Shown: positions 25,536 through 34,747, counted from the stretch's first letter. The stretch: 64,000 nt of DNA from Bacteroidales bacterium UBA1374 (GCA_002305545.1 DBRG01000005.1:1-64000), one strand, 5' to 3'. The notes: a model not told the origin generated them from the letters alone. A program made the numbers and translations.

Positions 25536-25989
25536 AAAACACCTGGCCCGCATGCAGGCTTTATGCAGCCGCAGTGAAAAATGCAGGGCAGATATCCGTC
25601 TGAAACTGGAGCAGGCAGGCATACCCCCGGCAGAGACGGCAGAAATCCTGGATGAGCTGGAAAAGGACCGGTTTCTGGACCAGGAACGTTATGCTACAGC
25701 ATACGCAAGAGATAAGTCCAGCTTGCAGGGATGGGGCCCCCGAAAGATCTACAACATGTTAAGAATTAAAGAGATACCAGAGGAAGTGATAGAGAAGGCT
25801 TTGTCCGGATTGGGGGAGGAGCGGGTCCGGCAAAAGCTCACTGAAGCCCTTCAAAAGCACCGGAGTTTCAGGGAAAAAGATTCCCGAAAACGTCACGCGG
25901 CCCTGGTGCGTTTTGGTTTGGGCAGGGGTTACAGTTATTCTCAAATTGTTGAGTGTCTTGCAAAAATTAACAAAACGGCGAATCAATAA
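25516..25989 (+). CDS. recX: Regulatory protein RecX
   Basis: The 157-residue, highly charged helical protein is built from three repeated three-helix units typical of RecX (for example CRADIRLKLEQAGIP, RFLDQERYATAYARDKSSLQGWGPRKI and KRHAALVRFGLGRGYSYSQI). RecX caps RecA filaments and inhibits RecA. Overlap with rlmN by 20 nt means co-translation. recA itself is the divergent neighbour of the same operon, which supports the assignment. Confidence 0.9.
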   Translation: MQQEEYKKHLARMQALCSRSEKCRADIRLKLEQAGIPPAETAEILDELEKDRFLDQERYATAYARDKSSLQGWGPRKIYNMLRIKEIPEEVIEKALSGLGEERVRQKLTEALQKHRSFREKDSRKRHAALVRFGLGRGYSYSQIVECLAKINKTANQ

Positions 25990-25990
25990 T

Positions 25991-26022
25991 TTTTTGTGTA
26001 ATTGAAAATCTTGTTATATTTG
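25991..26022 (+). promoter_or_regulatory. Promoter of the small acidic peptide gene
   Basis: TTTTTG (25991-25996) and TATATTTG (26015-26022) are 18 bp apart, matching both Bacteroidota promoter boxes. The start codon at 26071 is 48 nt downstream, giving a leader of about 42 nt that is A/T-rich before the ATG. Confidence 0.75.
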
Positions 26023-26070
26023 TGTCTTGTAAAGTAAGCCATTTAATTTATTAACTAAAATAATAACGTC

Positions 26071-26247
26071 ATGACAATTTTAGACATCACTTTGCAACCG
26101 GTTTATGATTTCCTGGCAGGCCTCTGGGAAATGCTTTTTGGTAGTGCAGGAACATGGGCTGATGAGCTCTATGTGATCTTGAACCAGATCTGGGATATTT
26201 TCCAGAATATATTCACTTTCATAATTCATGAACTAACAATTATATAA
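26071..26247 (+). CDS. Small acidic, lysine/arginine-free peptide (58 aa)
   Basis: An ATG-to-TAA frame of 58 codons, too short for most gene calls. The product begins MTILDITLQP and contains three tryptophans (19, 29, 41), seven acidic residues, one histidine and no lysine or arginine. Residues 33-53 can form an amphipathic helix with polar positions 38, 39, 42, 45, 46, 49 and 53 on one face. It has its own two-box promoter and a strong terminator, so it is a complete single-gene unit. I recognise no family. A membrane-associated peptide is inferred; alternatively the unit encodes a small RNA and the frame is incidental. Confidence 0.65.
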   Translation: MTILDITLQPVYDFLAGLWEMLFGSAGTWADELYVILNQIWDIFQNIFTFIIHELTII

Positions 26248-26281
26248 TTCTTGAATTTGTTTAGGCACTATTAGAAAATTA

Positions 26282-26293
26282 AACTGATCAGTT
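26282..26293. repeat. Perfect 12-bp palindrome
   Basis: AACTGATCAGTT lies between the small peptide gene and its terminator, 22 bp after a near-consensus TGAATTTG (26253-26260). It could be an operator for a promoter reading into the metallopeptidase gene. Confidence 0.4.
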
Positions 26294-26303
26294 ACTGAGT
26301 ATT

Positions 26304-26334
26304 AAGGCTGTCTCGTACGAAGACAGCTTTTTTT
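26304..26334 (+). terminator. Strong intrinsic terminator abutting the next start codon
   Basis: GCTGTCT (26307-26313) pairs perfectly with AGACAGC (26321-26327) around a 7-nt loop. A flanking AAG pairs with the T-run, and seven Ts fill 26328-26334. The metallopeptidase ATG follows at 26339, so any transcript entering from upstream must cross this terminator. Confidence 0.9.
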
Positions 26335-26338
26335 ATGT

Positions 26339-26884
26339 ATGGGAACTTTACATGCAGGTGACATAGTTTTTACCATTTCCAGAAGTGTGCGAAAATCCGT
26401 GGGATTGACCGTACGGAAGGATGGGTCTGTACACGTAAGGGCACCATTCTGGCTTCCCGTAGCAGAAATAAACCGAATGGTATTGGTAAAGGCCTCCTGG
26501 ATACGATCAAGGCAACAGGCTCTGAAAAACGAACAGGAAATGCCCGCTCCCGGCCCGGAACTGAACCGGATTAAAAAACAGGCGGGACTGAAGTTCCGGT
26601 CGATTGCTGCTCCCTGGGAGGAACATTTTCATATTCGCTATGGAGTAGCCCCCAAAAAATGGACAGTCAGGGTAATGAACACACGCTGGGGCAGCTGTTC
26701 CACGGCCACCGGAAGGATTACCCTGAATCTGAAGTTGTATAATAAACCCGATGCGTGTATTGAATATATAGTGGTACACGAATTGTGTCATTTGATTCAC
26801 CCCAACCACGGCAAAGATTTTTATGCCTTGCTGGAAAAGGAACTTCCGGACTGGAAAACAAGAAGAAAACAATTAAAAGCTTAA
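26339..26884 (+). CDS. YgjP-like zinc metallopeptidase
   Basis: The 181-residue protein of the YgjP/DUF45 family has an HExxH zinc site (His147, Glu148, His151 in VVHELCHLIHPNHGKDFY) with a further histidine at 157. The preceding family motif RWGSCSTATGRITLN is at about 116-130. No signal peptide, so it is cytoplasmic. Its ATG lies only 5 nt after a terminator, and no promoter box lies between, which suggests either expression by read-through (attenuation) or a later start. prfB begins 13 nt after its stop. Confidence 0.85.
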   Translation: MGTLHAGDIVFTISRSVRKSVGLTVRKDGSVHVRAPFWLPVAEINRMVLVKASWIRSRQQALKNEQEMPAPGPELNRIKKQAGLKFRSIAAPWEEHFHIRYGVAPKKWTVRVMNTRWGSCSTATGRITLNLKLYNKPDACIEYIVVHELCHLIHPNHGKDFYALLEKELPDWKTRRKQLKA

Positions 26885-26889
26885 CTTTG
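26882..26889 (+). promoter_or_regulatory. -7 element TAACTTTG for prfB
   Basis: An exact match whose first three bases are the TAA stop codon of the metallopeptidase gene. It ends 7 nt before the prfB ATG, again implying almost no leader. Confidence 0.6.
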
Positions 26890-26896
26890 TGACATT

Positions 26897-27983
26897 ATGG
26901 TATATAACGAAGATAATTATAAAAGCCTGTTGCAGAGGGGGCAACGGTTGAGGAGGTTTCTTTGACGTAGAAGCCAGGGAAAAAGAATTGGCAGCTTTGA
27001 CAGAAGCCTCGCAACAGCCCGGCTTCTGGGATAAGCCCAAAGAGGCAGAAACGCTCCTGCGGAAACAGTCCCTGCTCAGGGCACCCCTGGAAGCGTATTA
27101 CAGGATCCGGGAAGGGCTGGACGATCTGCAGGTTCTTGACCAGCTGGAAGCTCCCCAGGAAGAACTCGACGACCAGATTGCCAAGTTGCTTGAATGGATT
27201 GAGGAAGAGGAATTGAAAAGCATGCTCGGCAATGAAGGCGATACCATGGGGGCACTGCTTAAGATCAATTCAGGGGCCGGGGGGACAGAGAGCAACGACT
27301 GGTCTTCGATGCTCATGCGGATGTATATCCGCTGGGGAGAAAGGAACGGCTACAAGGTAAGGGTTCATAACATCCTTGATGGGGAAGAGGCCGGTATCAA
27401 GTCCTGCACCCTGGAATTTGAAGGCCTCTACGCATACGGCTACCTTAAAGCCGAGAACGGGGTGCACCGCCTGGTGCGCATATCACCGTTCAATGCCCAG
27501 GGGAAAAGACAAACCACTTTCTCTTCTGTCTTTGTATATCCTGCTGTGGATGACACAATAGAAATTGAGATCAATCCCTCTGACCTGGAGTGGGACACTT
27601 ACCGTTCCAGCGGAGCGGGAGGGCAAAATGTGAATAAAGTGGAAACAGGGGTAAGGGTCCGGCATATTCCCACAGGGATTGTTGTAGAGAATACAGAAAC
27701 AAGGAGCCAGTTTGACAACCGGCAGAATGCCCTGCGAATCCTCAAATCCCATCTGTATGAAATAGAGCTGGAGAAACGCAGGGAAAAGGAATCCCAGCTG
27801 GAAGGACAAAAGAAGAAAATTGAGTGGGGTTCCCAGATACGGTCCTACACACTTCACCCTTATAAAATGGTTAAGGACCACCGGACAGGTTATGAAACAG
27901 GAGATACGCAATCTGTTTTGGACGGGGATCTGAACGGGTTCATCCACTCGTACCTTCTGGGAGGAAACGCAGATGGCACTTAA
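26897..27983 (+). CDS. prfB: Peptide chain release factor 2, with +1 programmed frameshift
   Basis: The 361-residue RF2 is read in two frames: codons from ATG 26897 to CTT 26960-26962, then a +1 shift past the in-frame TGA (26963-26965) to GAC (26964-26966) and on to 27983. The class-defining GGQ is in SGAGGQNVNKVETG, and the RF2 stop-codon recognition motif SPF is in RISPFNAQG. RF2 releases peptides at UGA and UAA; scarcity of RF2 at its own UGA promotes the shift. Its 3' end overlaps the helicase gene by 11 nt. Confidence 0.96.
26951..26966 (+). promoter_or_regulatory. prfB +1 frameshift site
   Basis: AGGAGG (26951-26956), a 3-nt spacer, then CTT TGA C (26960-26966). This is the canonical autoregulatory arrangement: an internal Shine-Dalgarno-like sequence pushing the ribosome over the slippery CTT at a UGA codon. 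Confidence 0.95.
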
Positions 27984-30900
27984 AGTATACAGGGCATCGG
28001 CGGGAACGGGCAAAACATATCGCCTGACCCTGATGTATCTCACCCTGTTGCTGGGCAACGCTGCGCGTTTTGACCCACGTGCCTTTTACGGGATACTGGC
28101 TGTGACTTTTACCAATAAGGCGACAGACCAGATGAAAGCAAGGATCCTGGATACCCTGGAATCACTGGCTGCCGGAAAAACCCCGGCCATGGGAAGCGAT
28201 CTGTGCAAGGAGACAGGCCTTTCCTTTGAAGAATTAGTCTGCCGCGCTGCCACAGTTCATAAGACGCTCCTTCATAATTACTCCTGGTTTTCTGTTTCCA
28301 CGCTGGATGCTTTTTTCCAGCGCGTGTTGCACTCCTTTGTCATGGAAGCAGGCCTGGACACCGGTTATTCCGTGGATACGGACACCGAGTATCTGCTGGA
28401 TAAGACCGCCCGCCGTATGATCACCCGCATTCCGCAGGATGACTCGCTCCGTGAGTGGTTCACAGACCTGATCAATGAAAAGATTGCCAGATCGGATCGG
28501 TGGGATGCCTTCCGTTTACTCAGGCAGGTGGGGTACCAGGCTACCCGGGAGTCTTTCAGGACCATGGGGGAATCGTTTGCAGCAAAAATCTCGGACCGTG
28601 ATTTTTTACGGGATTTCATTGGTAAATACCAGCAAATCATTCAGGATTTTGAACAAAGAATGGCCACCTGGGGGAAAAAGGCACTGGATCTGATCTCGGC
28701 AGGGGGGTTTTCCACTACGGATTTTCCCAACAAGGGGTCTTCCTTTGCCCGTTATTTTGAGAAATTAACAGATCCACATCCTGCCGTGGATTCGTTCATC
28801 CCCGGAAAACGTGTACTGGATGCTCTTGGCGGGACACCGGCAGTGTGGTATAACAAGAGTTCCCCTGCGGGCCTGGAAAAAATGCAACAGGTCCTGATGC
28901 CCGTACTCGGCAGCATATACGATCATTACCAAAGCCATTACCACCTGTATGCGACGGCTGTGGCGGTCAGGGAACAATTGCCCCAGATGGGATTGATGGC
29001 AGATGTGATCACCACCATGCGCAAGGTCCAGGAGGAAGACAACACACTGGACATAGGTGATTCAACTTACCTGCTCAACCAGCTGGCAGGAGACGGGAAC
29101 ACGCCTTTCATTTACGAGCGGATAGGGGCCGGTTATGAATCTTTTCTTCTGGATGAATTCCAGGACACCTCTTATCTTCAATGGAAAAATATGCATCCGC
29201 TACTGGTCAACGGACTGTCGCAGGGGGCAGATTCACTTATTGTGGGAGATGTCAAACAAGCCATATACCGATGGAGAAACAGCGACTGGAAGATCCTGGG
29301 AGAGGAAATCGCAAAGGACCCGCAACTAGTCAGGCAGGGGGTGGATTTTTTTTCTCTTAACACAAACCGCAGGAGTTACAGGGAAATTATCGGTTTTGTT
29401 AATACGCTGATAGACAAAGTTCTGGGTACTCTTACAGACTCAATCAAAGAAAAAACAACAGCTTGCGACAACCTGGAGGAACGGGATCGCGATTATTTTG
29501 AGCACCTTCTCTGCAATGCCTACCTGAATCACACCCTGCTAACACCTTCGGGTGATGCTGAAGATCCGCCCGGTTATGTCCAGGTCAATACGTTTTCTCA
29601 GGAAGGGGAGGATAGCGCAACAAAAAAGGCGCTGTCAGCATTGCAGGATTTACTGGTGTCACTGCTTACAAGGGGGTATGAACCTTCCGATATCCTGATC
29701 CTGGTAAGGTCAAGGGAACACGCCCGCACCATAACCCGGCATTTTCTCCAAAGTCCTGTTTCCCAATACAGGGAAGGATCTCAATTGCCCCAGGTAGTTT
29801 CAGAAGATTCACTCTATCTGGCATCATCTCCGGCAATTAACCTGGTGATCTCATTGCTCAGGCTGGTACATTACAGGCAAGATGCCTGCCATGCAAGGGC
29901 AGCACAGTCCATGTTGTCCGATTTTGGAAAACCCGAGATCATGGATGACCACGAATTCCTTGACAGACTCCGTTTTTTGCCTCTGGCAGATGCCTTTGAG
30001 GCCATTGTACAAAGAATGGATTGGACTGGTGATCTTGAAGCTTTGCCTTACCTGCAGGAATTGCACGATATGTTATTATTGTTTGCCGGCAAAGATGGCG
30101 GTGGCGTATACGCATTCCTCAACTGGTGGAAGGATAGGGGTAAAGAAAAAATGCTCTCCATGGGGCTTCCGGGTCAGGCTGTCAGGGTTCTTACTATCCA
30201 CAAAGCCAAAGGACTTGAAGCCAGGATTGTCATAGTCCCGTTTTGTAACTGGCCGCTCGACCCGCGCACAGGCAGCCAGGTTATCTGGGCAGGCACCTCC
30301 CGTGAACCCTTCAACCAGCCGGAACAATTGCCGGTTTTATACAACGACAGGCTCCTGCACACTTTTTTTGTCAGGGATTATTTTCTTGAATACACCCAAA
30401 GATACCTTGATTCACTGAATTTGCTTTATGTTGCCATAACCAGGGCGAGGGAAGAGTTGTATCTTTTTCTTCCGGAGGCTGACGCATCCTCCCGGGAAGA
30501 TATCTCTTTTCATATCAGGAAAGCCCTTTTTCAGAATCATACAGAAGGTGATATGGTCTGGTCCTGTGGCCTGCAACAGCCCCCTGTAAGGAAGATCCGG
30601 GAAGAAATAAATGAGGGATTCCGGCCACGGGCTTATCCATCGCACGATTTTAGGGAATCTTTGAAACTCGTATACCGGGAAGATGATTTTGAATATGCCG
30701 CTGAAGATTCCATGAGGCAATGGGGGATTGTCTTGCATAAAGCACTCTCGCGCCTGGACGTAGAGGCAGACATCCCACGGGTCCTGGAAGAATTGGTGAT
30801 GGAAGGTGAGCTTACAGGAAATAAAGAAACAGTCAGCCAATATGCTGCCATCATAGAGAAGACCTTGTCGGATCCTCAGGTCTCTCCATGGTTTGATGGT

Positions 30901-31116
30901 TCCTGGAAAGTCAGGAACGAATCCTCCATACTGGGTCCGTCAGGAAAACTCCGTCCTGACAGGGTTATGGAAAAAGACGGAAAGACTGTAGTCCTGGATT
31001 ACAAGTTCGGGAAACCTGATCCATTGCACCACAGGCAAATGGACCGCTATGTGGCAGCCCTCGGCAGAATGGGCTACAAGCAGGTGGAAAGCAAGTTGTT
31101 GTATTTCAATCCCTAA
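27973..31116 (+). CDS. AddA/RecB-like UvrD-family helicase-nuclease
   Basis: The 1047-residue superfamily 1A protein starts with Walker A in ASAGTGKT (residues 8-15). Motif II is LLDEFQDTSYLQW (about 392), followed by VGDVKQAIYRWR and the late motifs VLTIHKAKGLEARIV and LNLLYVAITRAREELYLF. The C-terminus holds a PD-(D/E)XK nuclease (KLRPDRVMEKDGKTVVLDYKFG, then a Gln-containing helix), as in AddA of Bacteroidota. It should process double-strand ends for RecA. An AddB partner is not in the window. Confidence 0.9.
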   Translation: MALKVYRASAGTGKTYRLTLMYLTLLLGNAARFDPRAFYGILAVTFTNKATDQMKARILDTLESLAAGKTPAMGSDLCKETGLSFEELVCRAATVHKTLLHNYSWFSVSTLDAFFQRVLHSFVMEAGLDTGYSVDTDTEYLLDKTARRMITRIPQDDSLREWFTDLINEKIARSDRWDAFRLLRQVGYQATRESFRTMGESFAAKISDRDFLRDFIGKYQQIIQDFEQRMATWGKKALDLISAGGFSTTDFPNKGSSFARYFEKLTDPHPAVDSFIPGKRVLDALGGTPAVWYNKSSPAGLEKMQQVLMPVLGSIYDHYQSHYHLYATAVAVREQLPQMGLMADVITTMRKVQEEDNTLDIGDSTYLLNQLAGDGNTPFIYERIGAGYESFLLDEFQDTSYLQWKNMHPLLVNGLSQGADSLIVGDVKQAIYRWRNSDWKILGEEIAKDPQLVRQGVDFFSLNTNRRSYREIIGFVNTLIDKVLGTLTDSIKEKTTACDNLEERDRDYFEHLLCNAYLNHTLLTPSGDAEDPPGYVQVNTFSQEGEDSATKKALSALQDLLVSLLTRGYEPSDILILVRSREHARTITRHFLQSPVSQYREGSQLPQVVSEDSLYLASSPAINLVISLLRLVHYRQDACHARAAQSMLSDFGKPEIMDDHEFLDRLRFLPLADAFEAIVQRMDWTGDLEALPYLQELHDMLLLFAGKDGGGVYAFLNWWKDRGKEKMLSMGLPGQAVRVLTIHKAKGLEARIVIVPFCNWPLDPRTGSQVIWAGTSREPFNQPEQLPVLYNDRLLHTFFVRDYFLEYTQRYLDSLNLLYVAITRAREELYLFLPEADASSREDISFHIRKALFQNHTEGDMVWSCGLQQPPVRKIREEINEGFRPRAYPSHDFRESLKLVYREDDFEYAAEDSMRQWGIVLHKALSRLDVEADIPRVLEELVMEGELTGNKETVSQYAAIIEKTLSDPQVSPWFDGSWKVRNESSILGPSGKLRPDRVMEKDGKTVVLDYKFGKPDPLHHRQMDRYVAALGRMGYKQVESKLLYFNP

Positions 31117-32747
31117 ATGACCATCCCGGCCATCACCCCGGTATGTGAGCCGTTCCGGATGGTATGAATCCCGTTGACCCAAACATGCGGGATACCTTCC
31201 GGGAACCGGTGAGGGTCTGCAAAGGTGGCCTTGTCCATGATGATGGCTTGGTCAAAGGCAACTATATCGGCATGATATCCCGGAACGAGCAGGCCCCTTT
31301 CCCTGAGGCCAAGGCGCGAAGCTGGCAAGGAAGTGATTTTTTTCACCGCTTCAGAAAAATTCATGAGTTTTTCCTCCCTGCAGTACTTGCCCAGAAATCT
31401 GGGGAAGGTGCCATAGGAACGGGGGTGAGGAATAGTTTCAGACAGGGTGCCCTGCGGAGAATAAACGCTCCCGTCGGAGGCAGGCATCCCCAGGGGATGA
31501 GAAAGGAAAAGACGGACATTGTCTTCTGTCATGGCAAAAACAACAATGCTTGATTGCAGGCGCTCTTCGATTAAAAGATCCCTTACAAAATCCCATGCAC
31601 TTTTTCCGGACAGGCGCGCACATTCTTCCAGGTTCCTTCCCATGTATGTCTCTTTGTTGCGGGGCAAAGAACAGGCAGATATGATCACGTTCTGAGCTCC
31701 GCCAAAACGGGCAAAGCGCGAAAGTGCATATTTCCCGAATTCCAGTGCAGTGTCTTTTTCCCTGAGCCGGGACAAAACATCATCTGTTGATCCCTGTCTG
31801 CCGTTCAGGGGTATGAAACTGGTAAGGCCGGTTGAAAAGGCAATGTAAGGGTAACGGTCAAACGAAATATCAACCCCGTCGCGCCGGGCTTTTTCTATCA
31901 GCTCTATCAGCGCAGGACCCTTGTGCCAGTTATTAAAATTCTGGGCTTTCAGGTGTGAAATCTGGAGTCTCACGCCTGACTCCCGCGCCATTGCAATAGC
32001 TTCTGATACGGCTTCTTCCACGCGGTCGTCCTCGTTGCGCATGTGAACGGCAAAAAGACCATTGTGTTTTGCCACAACTTTAAGCAACCCAACAAGCTCT
32101 TCATTGGAGGCATAGGCTCCCGGGGCATACTCCAGTCCGCACGATATTCCTATGCTTCCTTGTTCCAGCTGGGCTTCCAGAAGATCCTGCATGGCAGCTT
32201 GCTGTGTTGGGGAGGCAGCTGTGTTCCAGTCTCCAATGATAGCAGAACGTATGGATCCCTGACCAGTAAATGTATAGTAGTTGATCCCCGTTTTTTGCTT
32301 CCTTAATGCTTCCAGGAAGGATGCTGCGTCCTGATATGGCTTCACGGGGAAAGGAGAATCACCGCAATTGCCTCCGGCCTCGGTGGTTATCCCCTGAAAG
32401 ATACGGCTATCGCCCCGTGGGCATTGAAAAAGATTGGTATCGGTATGGCTGTGAAGGTCCACAAATCCGGGGCAAACGGCCAGACCGTTGACATCTACCA
32501 TATGATCGGCATAGTTTCCCAGACGGCCCAATGCCGCGATCCGTCCGTCCTTAATGCCAACATCTCCACGGTAAGGAGCTGTTCCGTCACCGGTATAGAT
32601 AAGTCCGTTATTGATTATTGTATCAAAAGGCTGTGAAACACGAAAAACGGAAGAAGCCCCGGAGAGTCCTCCTGCGGTTGCTGCCAGGCCGGCGCCGGCC
32701 AATACGCTTCTTTTAAGGAAAGCCCTACGGGAAATATTGGATTTCAT
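31113..32747 (-). CDS. N-acyl-D-amino-acid deacylase (D-aminoacylase), Tat-exported
   Basis: The 544-residue amidohydrolase has a twin-arginine signal (SRRAFLKR, then a hydrophobic Ala/Gly stretch). Metal-site motifs include HSHTDTN, GGNCGDSPFPV with the D-aminoacylase-type cysteine, VHMRNED, ISHLKAQN and a late ASDGSVY aspartate. It would remove acyl groups from N-acyl-D-amino acids in the periplasm. It overlaps the ApbE-like gene upstream by 23 nt and meets the helicase gene tail-to-tail with a 4-nt overlap. Confidence 0.9.
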   Translation of the reverse strand: MKSNISRRAFLKRSVLAGAGLAATAGGLSGASSVFRVSQPFDTIINNGLIYTGDGTAPYRGDVGIKDGRIAALGRLGNYADHMVDVNGLAVCPGFVDLHSHTDTNLFQCPRGDSRIFQGITTEAGGNCGDSPFPVKPYQDAASFLEALRKQKTGINYYTFTGQGSIRSAIIGDWNTAASPTQQAAMQDLLEAQLEQGSIGISCGLEYAPGAYASNEELVGLLKVVAKHNGLFAVHMRNEDDRVEEAVSEAIAMARESGVRLQISHLKAQNFNNWHKGPALIELIEKARRDGVDISFDRYPYIAFSTGLTSFIPLNGRQGSTDDVLSRLREKDTALEFGKYALSRFARFGGAQNVIISACSLPRNKETYMGRNLEECARLSGKSAWDFVRDLLIEERLQSSIVVFAMTEDNVRLFLSHPLGMPASDGSVYSPQGTLSETIPHPRSYGTFPRFLGKYCREEKLMNFSEAVKKITSLPASRLGLRERGLLVPGYHADIVAFDQAIIMDKATFADPHRFPEGIPHVWVNGIHTIRNGSHTGVMAGMVI

Positions 32748-33729
32748 TGCGTTGGGTGATATTTGGTGTTGTGTATGTCACTATCTCATTATCATTGTAA
32801 TAAAACAGGATTGCCTGGATGTTACCGTGCGATTCCAGGAACTGAATACTTTTTTCGACTCCCATGGAATAGAAGGCAATACTGTAAGCAGTTGCATCCA
32901 GGCTGTTGTTTGCAATGACCAACGTGCTCAGAAGCGGGTCCTGAACAGGGTAGCCGGTACTGGAATTAAACATCTGGTTGAATATCTTTCCTTCCCTGAT
33001 AGTGAAATTAGAGAGGTTGCCGCATATTGAAATTGCTTTATCACTCAGGTAGATCACATTGCCGGAAGCCTGATCAATCACCCAGCGCCAGGGCGTACCG
33101 GACGGGTTCAGACCTTTACACAATACAACTTTTCCGATTTCTATCATATAATTGGATATGTTGTGCATATCCATAATTGCTCCAAGGTAATCTGCCGCAA
33201 GACCCAGCCCCGTATTGTTGAAATTTAGCTGGATACGCGAATCTGTTTTCACGACCAATCCTTTTTGGGCAGATACTTTCCAAATACCAGTATATTCGAG
33301 AACCTGTGCTATTTGATCCGGAGTAATGTTATGAGCGTTGACAAGGTTGTAACCCCACAGATCCCGCAACGGTCCTGTTGTGGTGTTCATAGATGCTCCT
33401 GTGAGCTCAGCCGTAGCCTTTGTTTTCATGAGTACTGTGGTAAAGATGGAATCGGCTTCCATGCTGGTATTGCTGTTAATATTGCTGATCACGGAAGATT
33501 TCTCATACAGGGAGATTGACCTGTCAATTTCATAGGTACATTTTCTGGCCGCCTTTTTGATATCGGATTTAAAAGTCCATGGTGCATATTCGGGGATCTG
33601 GAAGACCACCTGGTATGAATATCCCATCACTACACCGTTAATGGTTTGGTATGATTTGCCTGGATTACAACCTGCAAAGACCAAGAGGAATAATAAAAGG
33701 ATTGTTGCAGGGACCACTGTTCGTTTCAT
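32725..33729 (-). CDS. ApbE-fold lipoprotein with degenerate active site
   Basis: A 334-residue lipoprotein (lipobox VFAGC, Cys21) that aligns end to end with its upstream neighbour, a conventional ApbE. Key positions are lost: the neighbour's NAIAKGYACD reads NNTGLGLAAD here, VEIGGE reads IEIGKV, and YAHIIDPQTG reads FNQMFNSSTG, removing the conserved Lys, Glu, His and Asp-Pro. It still looks like an intact frame with a full-length fold. A flavin-transferase pseudoenzyme, perhaps binding or regulating, is inferred. Confidence 0.8.
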   Translation of the reverse strand: MKRTVVPATILLLFLLVFAGCNPGKSYQTINGVVMGYSYQVVFQIPEYAPWTFKSDIKKAARKCTYEIDRSISLYEKSSVISNINSNTSMEADSIFTTVLMKTKATAELTGASMNTTTGPLRDLWGYNLVNAHNITPDQIAQVLEYTGIWKVSAQKGLVVKTDSRIQLNFNNTGLGLAADYLGAIMDMHNISNYMIEIGKVVLCKGLNPSGTPWRWVIDQASGNVIYLSDKAISICGNLSNFTIREGKIFNQMFNSSTGYPVQDPLLSTLVIANNSLDATAYSIAFYSMGVEKSIQFLESHGNIQAILFYYNDNEIVTYTTPNITQRNEIQYFP

Positions 33730-34742
33730 AATTCTATGATGATATTATCGGTAGCATATGTTTTGAAAACCCCGCCCTGTTCATAAATGAGGTATGCGCC
33801 CAGTTCAGGATGCTGATTCAGAAAGTCGATGCTGGCTGCCAGCCCCATTACCATTAAGGCGGTGGCAAAGGCATCTGCACTCATGCAGTCAGGAGCAATA
33901 ACAGTGGCACTCAGAAGGTTGTGCTTAACCGGAAGTCCGGTCTGCGGGTCAATGATATGTGCATATTTTTTACCGTTCTCAATATAATAGTTTCTGTAAT
34001 TTCCAGAAGTGGCCAGACCTTTGTCTGTCATGGTGATCACTGCCTGAATATTCTCGCCCGGATGGATGTTCCCGTCAACAGGACTGTCAATGCCTATTCT
34101 CCAGGGTCTCTTTTTGGGATTCAGGCCCCGGCATACAATCTCTCCTCCGATTTCGACCAACATATCCGTGATTTCCAGTTCTGACAACTCTCCGGCAATC
34201 AGGTCACAGGCATAACCCTTAGCTATAGCATTCATACTCAAACTACACCGGGGGTCTGCCTTGTACAGTGCTGTGCCTTCCAGGCGGAATTTGTCCATAC
34301 CCGTATATTGCCTGACCAGTTCCAGACTATCCTGTCTGAGGATATCTCTTTTTTCGAATCCGAATCCCCACAGATCAAAAAAAGGAGCTGCCGAAATATC
34401 GAAAGCTCCGTTGGTAAGTATGGAAATGTCCATGGATCTGTTGAACACGGTCCTGAAGAGGCTGTCTGTTTCCTGTGTGAGATTCTTGTTGATCCTGCTA
34501 ATTAAGGAATGATTGTTGTATATAGACAGGGAGTTGTTGATCCTTTCAAAACCCGATGCGAGTGTTTGTTCTACTATGTCAGGAAAAGCAGACGGTGCCC
34601 CTTCAGGTATCCTGAATGTGATGGCATACGTTGTTCCAAGGGCACTCCCTTCAAGGCACATGTAATGTGCCCGTTGGTTGCAACTGGCAGTGAAAAGGAA
34701 CAGAAAGCACAGGAAAATAAAAGGATATGGTTTTTTTGTCAT
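33726..34742 (-). CDS. ApbE-family FAD:protein FMN transferase (lipoprotein)
   Basis: The 338-residue lipoprotein (lipobox FTASC, Cys21) has all family motifs: NGAFDISAAPFFDLWGF (111-127), SMNAIAKGYACD (169-180), VEIGGEI (196-202), ATSGNYRNYY (245-254), YAHIIDPQTG (260-269) and SADAFATALMVMG (288-300). ApbE attaches FMN from FAD to Ser/Thr of exported proteins such as NqrB/NqrC or FMN-bind domains; no such target is in the window. Its 3' end overlaps the degenerate paralogue by 4 nt. Confidence 0.92.
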   Translation of the reverse strand: MTKKPYPFIFLCFLFLFTASCNQRAHYMCLEGSALGTTYAITFRIPEGAPSAFPDIVEQTLASGFERINNSLSIYNNHSLISRINKNLTQETDSLFRTVFNRSMDISILTNGAFDISAAPFFDLWGFGFEKRDILRQDSLELVRQYTGMDKFRLEGTALYKADPRCSLSMNAIAKGYACDLIAGELSELEITDMLVEIGGEIVCRGLNPKKRPWRIGIDSPVDGNIHPGENIQAVITMTDKGLATSGNYRNYYIENGKKYAHIIDPQTGLPVKHNLLSATVIAPDCMSADAFATALMVMGLAASIDFLNQHPELGAYLIYEQGGVFKTYATDNIIIEL

Positions 34743-34747
34743 TAACG

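Noticed and set aside
26963..26965. In-frame TGA making prfB a pseudogene
   Set aside because: It is the conserved programmed +1 frameshift site with AGGAGG and CTTTGAC.
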